A DNA stretch of 50,098 nt from the NCBI RefSeq assembly GCF_918698155.1, contig NZ_CAKKLX010000036.1, positions 1-50,098 on the forward strand. The letters are read 5' to 3'. The position numbers and the translations under genes are program-made. The stretch comes from Roseomonas sp. CECT 9278. GTDB lineage: Bacteria > Pseudomonadota > Alphaproteobacteria > Acetobacterales > Acetobacteraceae. Shown piece after piece: positions 25,609 through 34,621 of the stretch. The first letter of the stretch is position 1, and every line of letters begins with the position of its first letter. A model generated the notes under the pieces. It was not told where the DNA came from and did no database searches. It worked only from the letters and a program-made list of their open reading frames with translations.

Positions 25609-26328
25609 ATGACATGGTCCATCGTCGCGCATGATCCCCCGACCGGCGCCTTCGCCGTCGCGGTCACCACCTGCAACCTGGCGGTCGGCGCGGCCTGCCC
25701 GTTCATCCGCACGGGGGTGGGCGCGGTCTCCACGCAATCCATGAGCAACCGCTACCTGGGCCCCGCGGTGCTGGAGGCGCTGGCGCGTGGGCTGTCGCCG
25801 CGCCTGGCGCTGGACAGCGCGCTGGCCGGCGACGAGGGGCGCGGGCTGCGGCAGATCCATGTGGTGGATGCCGCGGGGCGCGTGGCCGCGCATACCGGCG
25901 ACAATTGCGTCGAATGGTGCGGGTCGATCGCGGGTTCGGGTTTCTCCGTCGCCGGCAACATGCTGGCCAATGGCCGCGTGATCGCGGCCACTGCCGAGGT
26001 CTTCGCCACGCGCGGCGACCTGCCCTTCGCGGAACGCCTGATGGCAGCCCTGCACGCCGGCCAGGCCGAGGGCGGCGACAAGCGCGGCCGGCAATCCGCC
26101 GCGCTGATGATCACCACCACCGAGGACTTTCCCGACATCAACCTGCGCGTGGATGACCACGCCGACCCGCTGGTGGAACTCTCGCGCCTGCTGGCGCTGT
26201 GGCGCGTGCAGGCGGAACCGACGCAGCACACCCGCCCGTCGCGCGCCAACCCCGCGGGGCTGATCGACCTCGATGCCATCGAGGCGGGTTGGCGGGCGCG
26301 CGGTGCCGACCTGCGCCTGCGTCGCTGA
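25609..26328 (+). CDS. DUF1028 (Ntn-hydrolase-like) protein
   Basis: A 239-residue DUF1028 protein. The family pattern is clear: MTWSIVAHDPPTGAFAVAVTT, GVGAVSTQSMSN, a central GSIAGSGFSVAGNML and the late RADxH-like VDDHADPL. The fold resembles N-terminal-nucleophile hydrolases, but the activity is unknown; members often sit beside amidohydrolases and tartrate/malate dehydrogenases, as here. CGGAG lies upstream of the ATG at 25609. It probably forms an operon with the tartrate dehydrogenase-like gene 57 bases downstream. Confidence 0.85.
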   Translation: MTWSIVAHDPPTGAFAVAVTTCNLAVGAACPFIRTGVGAVSTQSMSNRYLGPAVLEALARGLSPRLALDSALAGDEGRGLRQIHVVDAAGRVAAHTGDNCVEWCGSIAGSGFSVAGNMLANGRVIAATAEVFATRGDLPFAERLMAALHAGQAEGGDKRGRQSAALMITTTEDFPDINLRVDDHADPLVELSRLLALWRVQAEPTQHTRPSRANPAGLIDLDAIEAGWRARGADLRLRR

Positions 26329-26385
26329 GGACTTGCGCGGCGCGCCCGCGCGCGCGACACGGGCGCCGTCACAGGAGGAAAGCAC

Positions 26386-27462
26386 ATGCGCCAGCACAGG
26401 ATTGCCGCGATCGGCGGCGATGGCATCGGCCCCGAGGTGATCGCCGCGGGCTGCCGCGTGCTGGAAGCGACCGCCGCCGCGCAGGGCGGCTTCTCCGTGG
26501 CGTTCGAGAATTTCGACTGGGGCAGCGAGATGTACCGCCGCACCGGCAGGATGATGCCCGACGGCGGGCTGAAGGCGCTGGAGGGCTTCGACGCCCTCTT
26601 CTTCGGCGCCGTCGGCGCGCCCGACATTCCCGACCACATCACCCTGTGGGAGCTGCGCCTGGCGATCTGCCAGGGCTTCGATCAGTACGCCAATGTCCGC
26701 CCCACGCGCCTGCTGCCCGGCGTGCGCGGCCCGCTGCGCGAGGATCTCGGCAAGCAGATCGACTGGGTGATCGTGCGCGAGAATTCCGAAGGCGAATACG
26801 CCGGCGTGGGCGGCCGCGCCCATCGCGGCCTGCCGATCGAGGTGGCGATGGATGTCGCGGTCTTCACGCGCGAGGGTGTCGCGCGCATCTGCCGTCATGC
26901 CTGCGAGGTCGCGATGTCCCGCCCCCGCAAGCTGCTGACCGTGGTGACGAAGTCCAACGCGCAGCGCCACGGCATGGTGATGTGGGACGAGGTCTGCGCC
27001 GAGGTCACCGCGCAATACCCCGCGCTGACCGTGGACAAGATGCTGGTCGATGCCATGACCGCGCGCATGGTGATGAAGCCGGGGTCGATCGACACGGTGG
27101 TGGCGACCAACCTGCATGCGGATATCCTGTCGGACCTCGCTTCCGCGCTGGCCGGATCGCTGGGCATCGGCGCCACCGGCAACATCGACCCGCAGCGGCG
27201 CAGGCCGTCGATGTTCGAACCGATCCATGGGTCGGCCTTCGACATCACGGGCAAGGGCATCGCCAATCCGCTCGGGTCGTTCTGGACCGCGGCAATGATG
27301 CTGGAACACCTGGGCGAACCGGCCGCCGCGCAGCGCCTGATGCGCGCGGTGGAAGCGGTGACCGCGCGCGGCGACGTGCTGACGCCCGACCTGGGCGGCA
27401 GCGCGACGACCGCGCAGGTGACGGATGCGGTGATCGCGGCGCTGGCCGGGGCGAACGCGTAG
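26386..27462 (+). CDS. Tartrate dehydrogenase/decarboxylase-like enzyme
   Basis: A 358-residue isocitrate/isopropylmalate dehydrogenase-family enzyme. It has an N-terminal AIGGDGIGPEVI, the signature RENSEGEYAGVGG, Lys in VTKSNA, and the late metal/substrate region ATNLHADILSDLASALAGSLG. The match to RENSEGEY and GGRAHRG favours TtuC-type tartrate dehydrogenase over LeuB. It would oxidise D-malate or tartrate with NAD+ and decarboxylate the product. AGGAGGAAA precedes the ATG. It lies in the DUF1028-amidohydrolase-cyclase cluster. Confidence 0.85.
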   Translation: MRQHRIAAIGGDGIGPEVIAAGCRVLEATAAAQGGFSVAFENFDWGSEMYRRTGRMMPDGGLKALEGFDALFFGAVGAPDIPDHITLWELRLAICQGFDQYANVRPTRLLPGVRGPLREDLGKQIDWVIVRENSEGEYAGVGGRAHRGLPIEVAMDVAVFTREGVARICRHACEVAMSRPRKLLTVVTKSNAQRHGMVMWDEVCAEVTAQYPALTVDKMLVDAMTARMVMKPGSIDTVVATNLHADILSDLASALAGSLGIGATGNIDPQRRRPSMFEPIHGSAFDITGKGIANPLGSFWTAAMMLEHLGEPAAAQRLMRAVEAVTARGDVLTPDLGGSATTAQVTDAVIAALAGANA

Positions 27463-27540
27463 CGGCTTGCGCGCGGCGGCGTTTCGTCATCCGCTGCGCC
27501 GGAGCGGCGCCGGCGCGCCGCGGCAAGGAGGGCAGCCAGC

Positions 27541-29049
27541 ATGGCCGCGACCGAACCCGGCACCATCGTCATCCGTGGCGCGCTGCTGGCCGACGCCGGC
27601 CTGCGCCGCGCCGCCCCCGCCGATGTGCTGATCCGCGACGGGATCATCGTCGAGGTCGGCGCCGGCATCGCCGCGCCGCCCGATGCGAAGGTGGTCGATG
27701 CCGCGGGCTGCCTGATCCATCCCGGCCTGATCAACGCGCATACGCATGGCCATGGCGGCCTGGCGCGCGGGCAGGGCGACAAGTGGACGCTGGAATTGCT
27801 GCTGGCGGCCGCGCCGTGGATCGGCGGGTCGCGGTCCCTGCAGGACAAGAAGCTTACCACGCAGATCGTGGCGGCGGAGATGGTGCTGAAGGGCTGCACC
27901 GCCGCCTACGACCTCTACTACGAATTCCCGATGCCGTCCGCGGACGGGCTGGACGCGGTGGCCGAGGCCTACCACGGCATCGGCATGCGCGCGGTGATCG
28001 CGCCGATGGTCGCCGACCGCACCGCCTACGAAGCCATCCCCGGCCTGTACGACGCGCTGCCCACGCCACTCCAGGCGCGCGTCGACAAGCTGCGCCTGCC
28101 CGCCTGGGAACGCACCCTGGAGTCCATGCGCGGCGTGCTGGCGAATTGGCGCTGGACCGGCCACGACATCCGCGCCGCCGTCGCACCCACCATCCCGCAT
28201 CATTGCTCGGACGCCTTCATGTGCGGCTGCCGCGATCTCGCGCGCGACTACAAGGTCGGCCTGCACAGCCATGTCGGCGAGAGCAAGGTGCAGGCGCTGA
28301 CGGGCATCAAGCGCTACGGCAAGACGCTGGTGCAGCACATGGACAGCCTGGGCCTGGTCGGGCCGGACTTCGTCGCCGCGCACGCCATCTGGCTGGATGA
28401 TGACGACCTGAAGATCCTGCGCGACCGCGGCGCTTCCATGGCGCACAACCCGGGCAGCAACATGCGGCTGGGCAACGGCATGTTCCGCTTCCGCCGCGCG
28501 CGAGATGTCGGCGTGAATGTCGGCATCGGCACCGATGGTGCGAACTGCTCCGACAACCAGAACATGTACGAGGCGATGCGCTATGCCTCCATGCTGTCGA
28601 AGGTACAGACGCCCGACCCGCGCCATTGGGCGGGCGTGGAGGAAATCTACACGGCCGCCACGCAGGGGTCCGCGCGCGCGCTCGGCTTCGACGACATCGG
28701 GGCGATCGCGCCGGGCAAGAAGGCGGATATCGTCTTCCTCGACCTCGCGAGCATCAACTGGATCCCCCACAACTGGTCGGTCAACCAGGTGGTGCACACC
28801 GAGGACGGCACCGGCGTGCGCCATGTGATGATCGGCGGGCGCTTCGTGGTGCAGGATCGCAGGCTGCTGACCATCGACCTGGCGAAGCTGGCCGTGGAAG
28901 CGGAGGCGGCGCGCGACCGGCTGGAAGCGCTGAACGCCGAGTTCAAGGACCTTTACGACAAGCTCGAACCCGTCGTTTCCTCCTTCTGCCCGGCCTTCGC
29001 GGCGCAGCCTTATCACCTGCGCCAATACCTGTGCGACGCGCCGGCCTGA
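27541..29049 (+). CDS. Metal-dependent amidohydrolase (TrzA/SsnA-type deaminase-like)
   Basis: A 502-residue amidohydrolase-superfamily protein. It has the His-x-His metal pair in NAHTHGHGG, a third His in LHSHVGES, a fourth in FVAAHAIWL, and Asp in GIGTDGANCSDN. The layout matches the chlorohydrolase/guanine-deaminase/methylthioadenosine deaminase subtype. It would hydrolyse a C-N or C-halogen bond on a ring or amide. AAGGAGG precedes the ATG. It is 12 bases upstream of a cyclase-family hydrolase, so the two probably act in sequence. Confidence 0.82.
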   Translation: MAATEPGTIVIRGALLADAGLRRAAPADVLIRDGIIVEVGAGIAAPPDAKVVDAAGCLIHPGLINAHTHGHGGLARGQGDKWTLELLLAAAPWIGGSRSLQDKKLTTQIVAAEMVLKGCTAAYDLYYEFPMPSADGLDAVAEAYHGIGMRAVIAPMVADRTAYEAIPGLYDALPTPLQARVDKLRLPAWERTLESMRGVLANWRWTGHDIRAAVAPTIPHHCSDAFMCGCRDLARDYKVGLHSHVGESKVQALTGIKRYGKTLVQHMDSLGLVGPDFVAAHAIWLDDDDLKILRDRGASMAHNPGSNMRLGNGMFRFRRARDVGVNVGIGTDGANCSDNQNMYEAMRYASMLSKVQTPDPRHWAGVEEIYTAATQGSARALGFDDIGAIAPGKKADIVFLDLASINWIPHNWSVNQVVHTEDGTGVRHVMIGGRFVVQDRRLLTIDLAKLAVEAEAARDRLEALNAEFKDLYDKLEPVVSSFCPAFAAQPYHLRQYLCDAPA

Positions 29050-29061
29050 AGGAACGCAGCC

Positions 29062-29751
29062 ATGGACATCGTCGATCTCAGCCGCGAGATCTTCCACCGC
29101 ACGCAGACCCACCCATCCCACCCGCCGGTGGTGATGACCGTGTGGAACGACCACAGCGAGAAGAAGCACGCCGGCAATACCACCTTCAGCAGCAAGGCGA
29201 TGTACCTGTCGCTGAGCGACCACGCCGGCACGCATGTCGATGCGCCGGTGCATTTCGACCCGCGCCCCGGCGCGCAGTCGGTCGACGAAATGCCGCTGGA
29301 GAAATTCTACACCAGCGGCTTCTGCATCGACCTCTCGCATATCCCGCTCAAGACAGCGGCGACACTGGAGGACGTCCAGGCCGCCGTCGCGAAATCCGGC
29401 CAGACCATCCAGCCTGGCGACACGGTGCTGGTCTGGATGGCGACCAACGAGCGCCTGCTCGGCAAGCCCGGCTACCTGCACGACTTCCCGGGGCTTTCGC
29501 TGCCCGCCATCCACTGGCTGGCCGACCAGGGCATCGGCATGTTCGGCGTGGAAGCCATCAGCCCCGCCCCCGAGGGCGAGCCCAACTTCCAGGCGCACAT
29601 GGCCTGCGCCGAACGCGGCATCACGCACATGGAATGCCTGGCGAATCTCAACAAGCTGATCGGCCGCGGGCGCTTCCGCTTCATCGGCTTCCCGCTGAAG
29701 ATCCGCGGCGGGACCGCGAGCCCGATCCGCGCCGTCGCGATCTTCGAATAG
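29062..29751 (+). CDS. Cyclase-family metal hydrolase (KynB-like)
   Basis: A 229-residue member of the cyclase family, with the metal motif HAGTHVDAPVHF (residues near 55-66). This family includes bacterial kynurenine formamidase, isatin hydrolase and related amide hydrolases. The rest of the core matches (GDTVLVWMATN, PGLSLPAIHWLADQGIGMFGVE). The start ATG at 29062 has AAGGA upstream. Following the amidohydrolase, it probably opens a cyclic amide or formamide in the same pathway. The substrate is unknown. Confidence 0.85.
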   Translation: MDIVDLSREIFHRTQTHPSHPPVVMTVWNDHSEKKHAGNTTFSSKAMYLSLSDHAGTHVDAPVHFDPRPGAQSVDEMPLEKFYTSGFCIDLSHIPLKTAATLEDVQAAVAKSGQTIQPGDTVLVWMATNERLLGKPGYLHDFPGLSLPAIHWLADQGIGMFGVEAISPAPEGEPNFQAHMACAERGITHMECLANLNKLIGRGRFRFIGFPLKIRGGTASPIRAVAIFE

Positions 29752-29814
29752 GCACGCGCGGGGACCAGGCGACTGCCCGACGATGCCGGCGGTCGCGGGG
29801 CCGCGCGCGCCCAG

Positions 29815-30612
29815 TCAGCCGGCCCAGGCCGGCGGGCGCTTCTGCTGAAAGGCGGCGATGCCCTCCTTCGCCTCCGCCCCCGCCGCGCATTTCGCGAAAG
29901 CCTGCGCGCCGGCCTCGGCATAGCCATCGGGCGAGAGCGGGCCCAGGGCCGCGATCAGCACCTTCGTCTCCGCCAGCGCCATCGGCGCGCCCTGGCGCAG
30001 GTCCGCCAGCACATCGCCGATCGCGGTATCGAGCGCCGCCGCATCGGGCACCACCTGATGCACCAGGCCGAGCCGCACGGCCTGTGCCGCATCGATCACG
30101 TCGCCGCGCAGCACCATGCGCGTGGCGGCGCTGCGCCCCATGCGGCGCGCCAGCCACGGCAGGATCTGCGCCGGCACCAGGCCGCGCCGGACCTCGGGCG
30201 CGCAGAACCGCGCATCGGCGGTGGCGATCGCGATATCAGCCGCACAGACCCAGCCGAGCCCGCCCGCATGCGCCGACCCCTGGATCGCCGCCACCACCAC
30301 CTGCGGCAGGCGCGACAGGCGTTCGAAGCGGATCCCGGTGCGCCGGTTGCGCGCCTGCTGCGCGGCGAGCCGCTCGGCCTCGGTGCCGCCCGACGCCACT
30401 TCCGACAGATCGAGGCCCGCGCAGAAATGCCCGCCGGCACCCGACAGCACCACCACGCGCGCCTCGCGATCCGCCTCCAGCGCATCCAGCGCCGCGTCGA
30501 GCGCCACGCCCATCGCGTTGCTCATGGCGTTGCGGCGATGCGGGCGGTTCAGCGTGAGGCGCACGACCGGCCCCTCGCGCGTGATCAGCACCGGCGTCTC
30601 GGTCTCGGACAT
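29815..30612 (-). CDS. Enoyl-CoA hydratase/isomerase family protein
   Basis: A 265-residue crotonase-fold protein. It has the A-loop NRPHRRNAM, oxyanion hole segment FCAGLDLSE, second oxyanion HAGGLGWV, and FCAPEVRRGLVPAQI carrying the Glu-like catalytic position. It would hydrate or isomerise an enoyl-CoA, or act as one of the many variant crotonases. The ATG at 30612 is the first in the crotonase frame; the longer frame reads antisense over the Gfo/Idh gene. It diverges from that oxidoreductase across about 80 bases. Confidence 0.84.
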   Translation of the reverse strand: MSETETPVLITREGPVVRLTLNRPHRRNAMSNAMGVALDAALDALEADREARVVVLSGAGGHFCAGLDLSEVASGGTEAERLAAQQARNRRTGIRFERLSRLPQVVVAAIQGSAHAGGLGWVCAADIAIATADARFCAPEVRRGLVPAQILPWLARRMGRSAATRMVLRGDVIDAAQAVRLGLVHQVVPDAAALDTAIGDVLADLRQGAPMALAETKVLIAALGPLSPDGYAEAGAQAFAKCAAGAEAKEGIAAFQQKRPPAWAG

Positions 30613-30697
30613 GCGCTTCCCCTTGTCGGCGAGGGGCAGGATAGACCGCGCCGGCGCGGGCGGCGATACAGGCGGCGGCAGCAGGTGGGGAATGGGG

Positions 30698-31660
30698 ATG
30701 GTCACGCTCGGCATCGTGGGCTTCGGCATCATGGGCGAACGGCTCGCGCGCTTCGCCGCGGGGCATGGGCAGGTGCGCATCGCCGGCGTGTGGGACCCGG
30801 CGCCGCACGCGGCGGCGCGGCTGGCGGCGGCGGCACCCGGCGTGCCGTTGCTCGGCTCCGCCGAGGCGGTCATCGGCGCCTGCGACTGCCTGTACGTGGC
30901 CTCCCCGCCCGCCTTCCACCTGGCGCATGCACAAGCGGCCTTCGCGGCCGGCAAGGCGGCCTTCCTGGAGAAGCCGCTGTCGGTCGACACGCAGGCCGCG
31001 CGGGACTTCGTCGCGGCCGCCGAACGCACAGGCGCGCGCGGCGCGGTGAATTTCCCGATGGCCTCCTCCCCCGCCGTCGCGCAGCTGGCCGCCTGGCGCG
31101 ATGCCATCGGCACGCCGCGCGAGGCCGCCATCACCATCGCCTTCGCCGCCTGGCCGCGATCCTGGCAGCGCGATGCCGCCGCCTGGCTGGACCGCCGCGA
31201 GCAGGGCGGCTTCACGCGGGAGGTGGTGTCGCACTTCCTGTTCCTCACGCGCCGGCAGCTCGGCCCGATGGTGCTGGACGCCGCGCGCGCGCGCTTCGAT
31301 GCGCCGGGGCGCTCGGAGACCGCCATCGCCGCGCGGCTCACCGCCGGCGGGATTCCGGTGGCGCTGTCGGGCGGTGTCGGCACCACGCTCGCCGACGACC
31401 ACAATGCATGGCGGCTGGAGGGTCCGTCCGGCGCGATCCGCCTGCGCGACTGGTCCTTCGCGGAGCGCCGCGGCGCCGATGGCGTGTGGTCACCGGCGCC
31501 GGATGCGCTGCCCAACGACCGCATGCGGCCGCTGGTCCTGCAACGCCAGCTCGACGGCGTCGCGGCGATGACGCGCGGCGAGCCGCATCATCTCGCGACG
31601 CTGCGCGAGGCGCTGGAGGTGCAGGAGGTGGTCGAGGCGATCCTCGCTCAATCCGCGTAG
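30698..31660 (+). CDS. Gfo/Idh/MocA-family oxidoreductase
   Basis: A 320-residue NAD(P)-dependent oxidoreductase. Its Rossmann motif LGIVGFGIMGERLARF starts at residue 3 and the EKPLSVD motif carries the family lysine. It probably oxidises a sugar, inositol or amino-sugar hydroxyl, but substrates vary widely. Two in-frame ATGs lie at 30692 and 30698; the GGTGGGG upstream sits better for the second, so I use it. The last 13 bases overlap the 3-prime end of the convergent PobA gene. Confidence 0.8.
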   Translation: MVTLGIVGFGIMGERLARFAAGHGQVRIAGVWDPAPHAAARLAAAAPGVPLLGSAEAVIGACDCLYVASPPAFHLAHAQAAFAAGKAAFLEKPLSVDTQAARDFVAAAERTGARGAVNFPMASSPAVAQLAAWRDAIGTPREAAITIAFAAWPRSWQRDAAAWLDRREQGGFTREVVSHFLFLTRRQLGPMVLDAARARFDAPGRSETAIAARLTAGGIPVALSGGVGTTLADDHNAWRLEGPSGAIRLRDWSFAERRGADGVWSPAPDALPNDRMRPLVLQRQLDGVAAMTRGEPHHLATLREALEVQEVVEAILAQSA

Positions 31661-32823
31661 GGCAGGCCCACGTAGTTCTCCGCCAGCGTGGTCTGTGCCG
31701 CGGTCGATCCGGCCAGGTAGTCGAGCTCGGCGATGCGCACGCGTTCCTCGAAGGCATCGCCGCCATCGTAGCGGTGCAGCAGCTGCGTCATCCACCAGGA
31801 GAACCGCTGCACCTTCCAGATGCGATCGAGGCAGGTGGCGGAATAGGCGTCCATCAGGTCGCCCCCCTCCCCGGCGAAGAAGGCGTCCAGCGCGCGCACC
31901 AGCACGCGCACATCGGCAATCGCGAGGTTCATGCCCTTCGCACCCGTGGGCGGCACGATGTGCGCGGCGTCGCCGGCCAGGAACAGGCGCCCGTGGCGCA
32001 TCGGCTCCGCCACGAAGGACCGCATGGCGGTGACGCCCTTCTGCAGGATCGGGCCTTCCTCCAATTCGCCGTCACGCGCACCCAGGCGCGCGCGCAACGC
32101 TGCCCAGATGCGGTCGTCCGACCACGTCGCGAGGTCTTCCTCCGGCGTGCATTGCAGGTACAGGCGGCTGACGCTGGTGCTGCGCATGGTCGCCAGCGCG
32201 AAGCCATCGGCGTGGCGGGCGTAGATCAGTTCCTCCGACATCGGCCGCGACTGCGCGAGGATGCCGAGCCAGGCGAAGGGATAGACGCGGTCGAAGATGC
32301 GAAGATCGGCCACCGGGATCGATGGGCGGCAGATGCCGTGGAAGCCGTCGCAGCCGGCGATGATGTCGCAGTCCAGCACCTGGTCGCGCCCGCCGTGGCG
32401 GTAGGTGATGCGCGGGCGGGTCGTGGCGATGTCGTGCAGCGCGACGTCCGAGACCTCGAACAGCAGCGGCAGGCCATCGGCGATGCGCGCGGCGACCATG
32501 TCCTTCACCGCTTCCTGCTGGCCGTAGATGGTCACCACCTTGCCGCCGGTCAGCCCCGCCAGGTCGATGCGATGCGCGGCGCCGCCGAAGCGCAGTTCCA
32601 GGCCGCGATGCACCAGGCCCTCGCGGTGCAGGCGGTGGGCCACGCCGGCCTCGGTCAGTGTCTCGACAGCGCCCTGTTCCAGCAGGCCGGCGCGGATGCG
32701 TCCCTCGATGTGGTCGCGCGTTCGCGCTTCCAGCACCAAGGCGTCGATGCCGCGCTGGTGCAGCATCTGCGCCAGCAGCAGACCGGCCGGCCCGGCCCCG
32801 ATGATCCCGACCTGCGTGCGCAT
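31648..32823 (-). CDS. pobA: 4-hydroxybenzoate 3-monooxygenase
   Basis: A 391-residue class A flavoprotein hydroxylase, close to the usual 394 residues of PobA. The N-terminus has TQVGIIGAGPAGLLLA and the second FAD motif is GRLFLAGDAAHIVPPTGAKGMN. PobA-typical segments are RDHIEGRIRAGLLEQG and ISGCDGFHG-like AGCDGFHGICR. It converts 4-hydroxybenzoate plus NADPH and O2 to protocatechuate. GGGGAGG precedes the ATG at 32823. No protocatechuate dioxygenase or PobR is adjacent, so it is an isolated pob gene here. It diverges from the peptide-binding protein gene across 117 bases. Confidence 0.87.
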   Translation of the reverse strand: MRTQVGIIGAGPAGLLLAQMLHQRGIDALVLEARTRDHIEGRIRAGLLEQGAVETLTEAGVAHRLHREGLVHRGLELRFGGAAHRIDLAGLTGGKVVTIYGQQEAVKDMVAARIADGLPLLFEVSDVALHDIATTRPRITYRHGGRDQVLDCDIIAGCDGFHGICRPSIPVADLRIFDRVYPFAWLGILAQSRPMSEELIYARHADGFALATMRSTSVSRLYLQCTPEEDLATWSDDRIWAALRARLGARDGELEEGPILQKGVTAMRSFVAEPMRHGRLFLAGDAAHIVPPTGAKGMNLAIADVRVLVRALDAFFAGEGGDLMDAYSATCLDRIWKVQRFSWWMTQLLHRYDGGDAFEERVRIAELDYLAGSTAAQTTLAENYVGLPYAD

Positions 32824-32940
32824 GGCGGTCGCCTCCCCGGCATTGGTATGGCGGGCGCCCGGCGGCGCCGCAAGCAGCCGGGCTTGCAGGCCGGGCACCG
32901 CAGTCCTTAGGCTGTCGGCAAGGAACGGGAGACCACCGAC

Positions 32941-34470
32941 ATGACGATCTCACGACGCGTCCTGGGCCAAGGCGCGCTCGCCGCACCGATGCTGCTGGCG
33001 CAACCGGCCTTCGCGCAGCGCAGCGCCAATACGCTGCGGATCGCCTTCCGCGACGCGGTGCCGAATGTCGATCCGTATTTCAACAGCCAGCGCACCGGGC
33101 TGATCATCGGCCACCAGGCCTTCGACGGGCTGACGCACCGCGACCCCGCCACCTTCCGCATCGTGCCCGCGCTCGCGACCGAATGGCGCTGGGTGGATGC
33201 CAGGACGCTCGACTTCACGCTGCGCCAGGGCGTGAAATTCCACGACGGCAGCACCTTCGGGCCCGACGACGTGGTCTACACCATCAACACCGTGGCCGAC
33301 CCCAACACGCGCGTCGCGACGCCGTCGAACTACAACTGGATCCAGGGCGCCGAGAAGACCGGCGCATGGACCGTGCGGCTGACCATGAAGCGGCCGACGC
33401 CGGCGGCGCTCGAATACCTCGCGCTGGTCATGCCGATCTGGCCGAAGGCGTATCGCGAGCGTGTCGGCGCCGATGGCTTCTCCCGCGCGCCGATCGGCAC
33501 CGGGCCGTATCGCTTCACCAAGGTGGATGTCGCCGCCGGCGTCGAATTCGAACGCTTCGACGACTACTACCAGGGCGGGCCGAAGGGACGCCCGGCGATC
33601 CAGAAGCTGACCGCGCGCTACATCGGCGATGCCGCGACGGAGCTGACGGAGCTGCTGGGCCAGCGCGTCGACTGGATCTGGAACATGAACCCCGACCAGA
33701 TCGCGAACGTGAACCGCCTGCCCTACCTGCAGGCGACGCGGCAGGAATCGATGCGGGTGGGCTTCCTCAACCTGGATGCCGCGGGGCGCAGCGGCGCGGG
33801 CAACCCGATGACGAACCTGAAGGTCCGCCAGGCGGTGTGGCACGCGATCGACCGCCAGACGCTGGCCGACCGCGTGGTCGGCGGCGGATCCCGCGTGCCG
33901 CCCGCGCCATGCTTCCCCTCCCAGTTCGGCTGCAACGGCGATGCCGCGGTGCGCTACGACTACGACCCCGCGAAGGCGCGCGCGCTGCTGGCCGAGGCCG
34001 GCTTCCCGAACGGCTTCGACATCGAGCTGACCTCCTATGTCCAGCCGCGCCAGTGGTCCGAGGCGGTGCAGGCCTACCTGCAGGCCGTGGGCATCCGCGC
34101 ACGGCTGAACCTGATGCAGGTGGCCGCGCAGATCCAGCGATCGATGCGCGGCGAACTGGCGATGCAGATGGGGTCGTGGGGATCGTATTCGATCAACGAC
34201 GTCTCGGCGATCCTGCCCAACTACTTCATCGGTGGCGCCGACGACTACGCCCGCGACGCGGAAATGATCCGCCTGGTCGAGGAAGGCGGCAACACGGCCG
34301 ACGAGGCCGTCCGCAAGCGCGCCTACGACGCCGCCATCAGGCGCGCGACCGAACAGGCCTATTGGCTGCCGCTGCACACCTATGTCAGCGTCTTCGGCTT
34401 CCAGCGGCAGCTGGAATTCCCGACCTTCGCGGACGAGCTGCCGCGCTTCTACCTGGCGAAGTGGAAGTAG
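32941..34470 (+). CDS. Peptide-type ABC transporter substrate-binding protein
   Basis: A 509-residue SBP_bac_5 (DppA/OppA/GsiB-type) protein with a twin-arginine-like signal peptide (MTISRRVLGQGALAAPMLLAQPAFAQ). Family landmarks are VDPYFNSQRTG, the LRQGVKFHDGSTFGPDDVVYTI block, and the late DAAIRRATEQAYWLPLHTY. It collects a peptide or similar solute for an ABC importer. The matching permease-ATPase operon is immediately downstream but on the other strand and convergent, so its expression is set by a separate promoter. GGGAG lies before the ATG. Confidence 0.88.
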   Translation: MTISRRVLGQGALAAPMLLAQPAFAQRSANTLRIAFRDAVPNVDPYFNSQRTGLIIGHQAFDGLTHRDPATFRIVPALATEWRWVDARTLDFTLRQGVKFHDGSTFGPDDVVYTINTVADPNTRVATPSNYNWIQGAEKTGAWTVRLTMKRPTPAALEYLALVMPIWPKAYRERVGADGFSRAPIGTGPYRFTKVDVAAGVEFERFDDYYQGGPKGRPAIQKLTARYIGDAATELTELLGQRVDWIWNMNPDQIANVNRLPYLQATRQESMRVGFLNLDAAGRSGAGNPMTNLKVRQAVWHAIDRQTLADRVVGGGSRVPPAPCFPSQFGCNGDAAVRYDYDPAKARALLAEAGFPNGFDIELTSYVQPRQWSEAVQAYLQAVGIRARLNLMQVAAQIQRSMRGELAMQMGSWGSYSINDVSAILPNYFIGGADDYARDAEMIRLVEEGGNTADEAVRKRAYDAAIRRATEQAYWLPLHTYVSVFGFQRQLEFPTFADELPRFYLAKWK

Positions 34471-34491
34471 GAGGGAGGTTTGTTTCGCCCT

Positions 34492-34552
34492 CAAGCGCCG
34501 GGCGCGCGCATCCGCGCGCTTGGCTTTCGCGCCGGGCACTGACGCGCCCGGC
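34492..34552. terminator. Two GC-rich hairpins after the peptide-binding protein gene
   Basis: Two further inverted repeats precede the perfect hairpin in the 151-base convergent spacer. One pairs CAAGCGC (34492-34498) with GCGCTTG (34516-34522). The other pairs GCCGGGC (34531-34537) with GCCCGGC (34546-34552) around an 8-base loop. Both are plausible transcript-end structures for the plus-strand gene. No T-run follows. Confidence 0.35.
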
Positions 34553-34590
34553 TCGACGGATGGTTTGGGCGCGGTCGCGCTTTGCGCTCC

Positions 34591-34615
34591 CGGATCACGG
34601 CAGGGCCGTGATCCG
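34591..34615. terminator. Perfect 11-bp hairpin between binding protein and importer operon
   Basis: A perfect inverted repeat, CGGATCACGGC (34591-34601) and GCCGTGATCCG (34605-34615), with an AGG loop. It sits just before the stop of the minus-strand ATPase gene and 120 bases after the stop of the plus-strand binding-protein gene. It would end transcripts from both directions, though neither side has a T-run. It could also be a processed 3-prime mRNA end. Confidence 0.5.
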
Positions 34616-34621
34616 CCCAAG

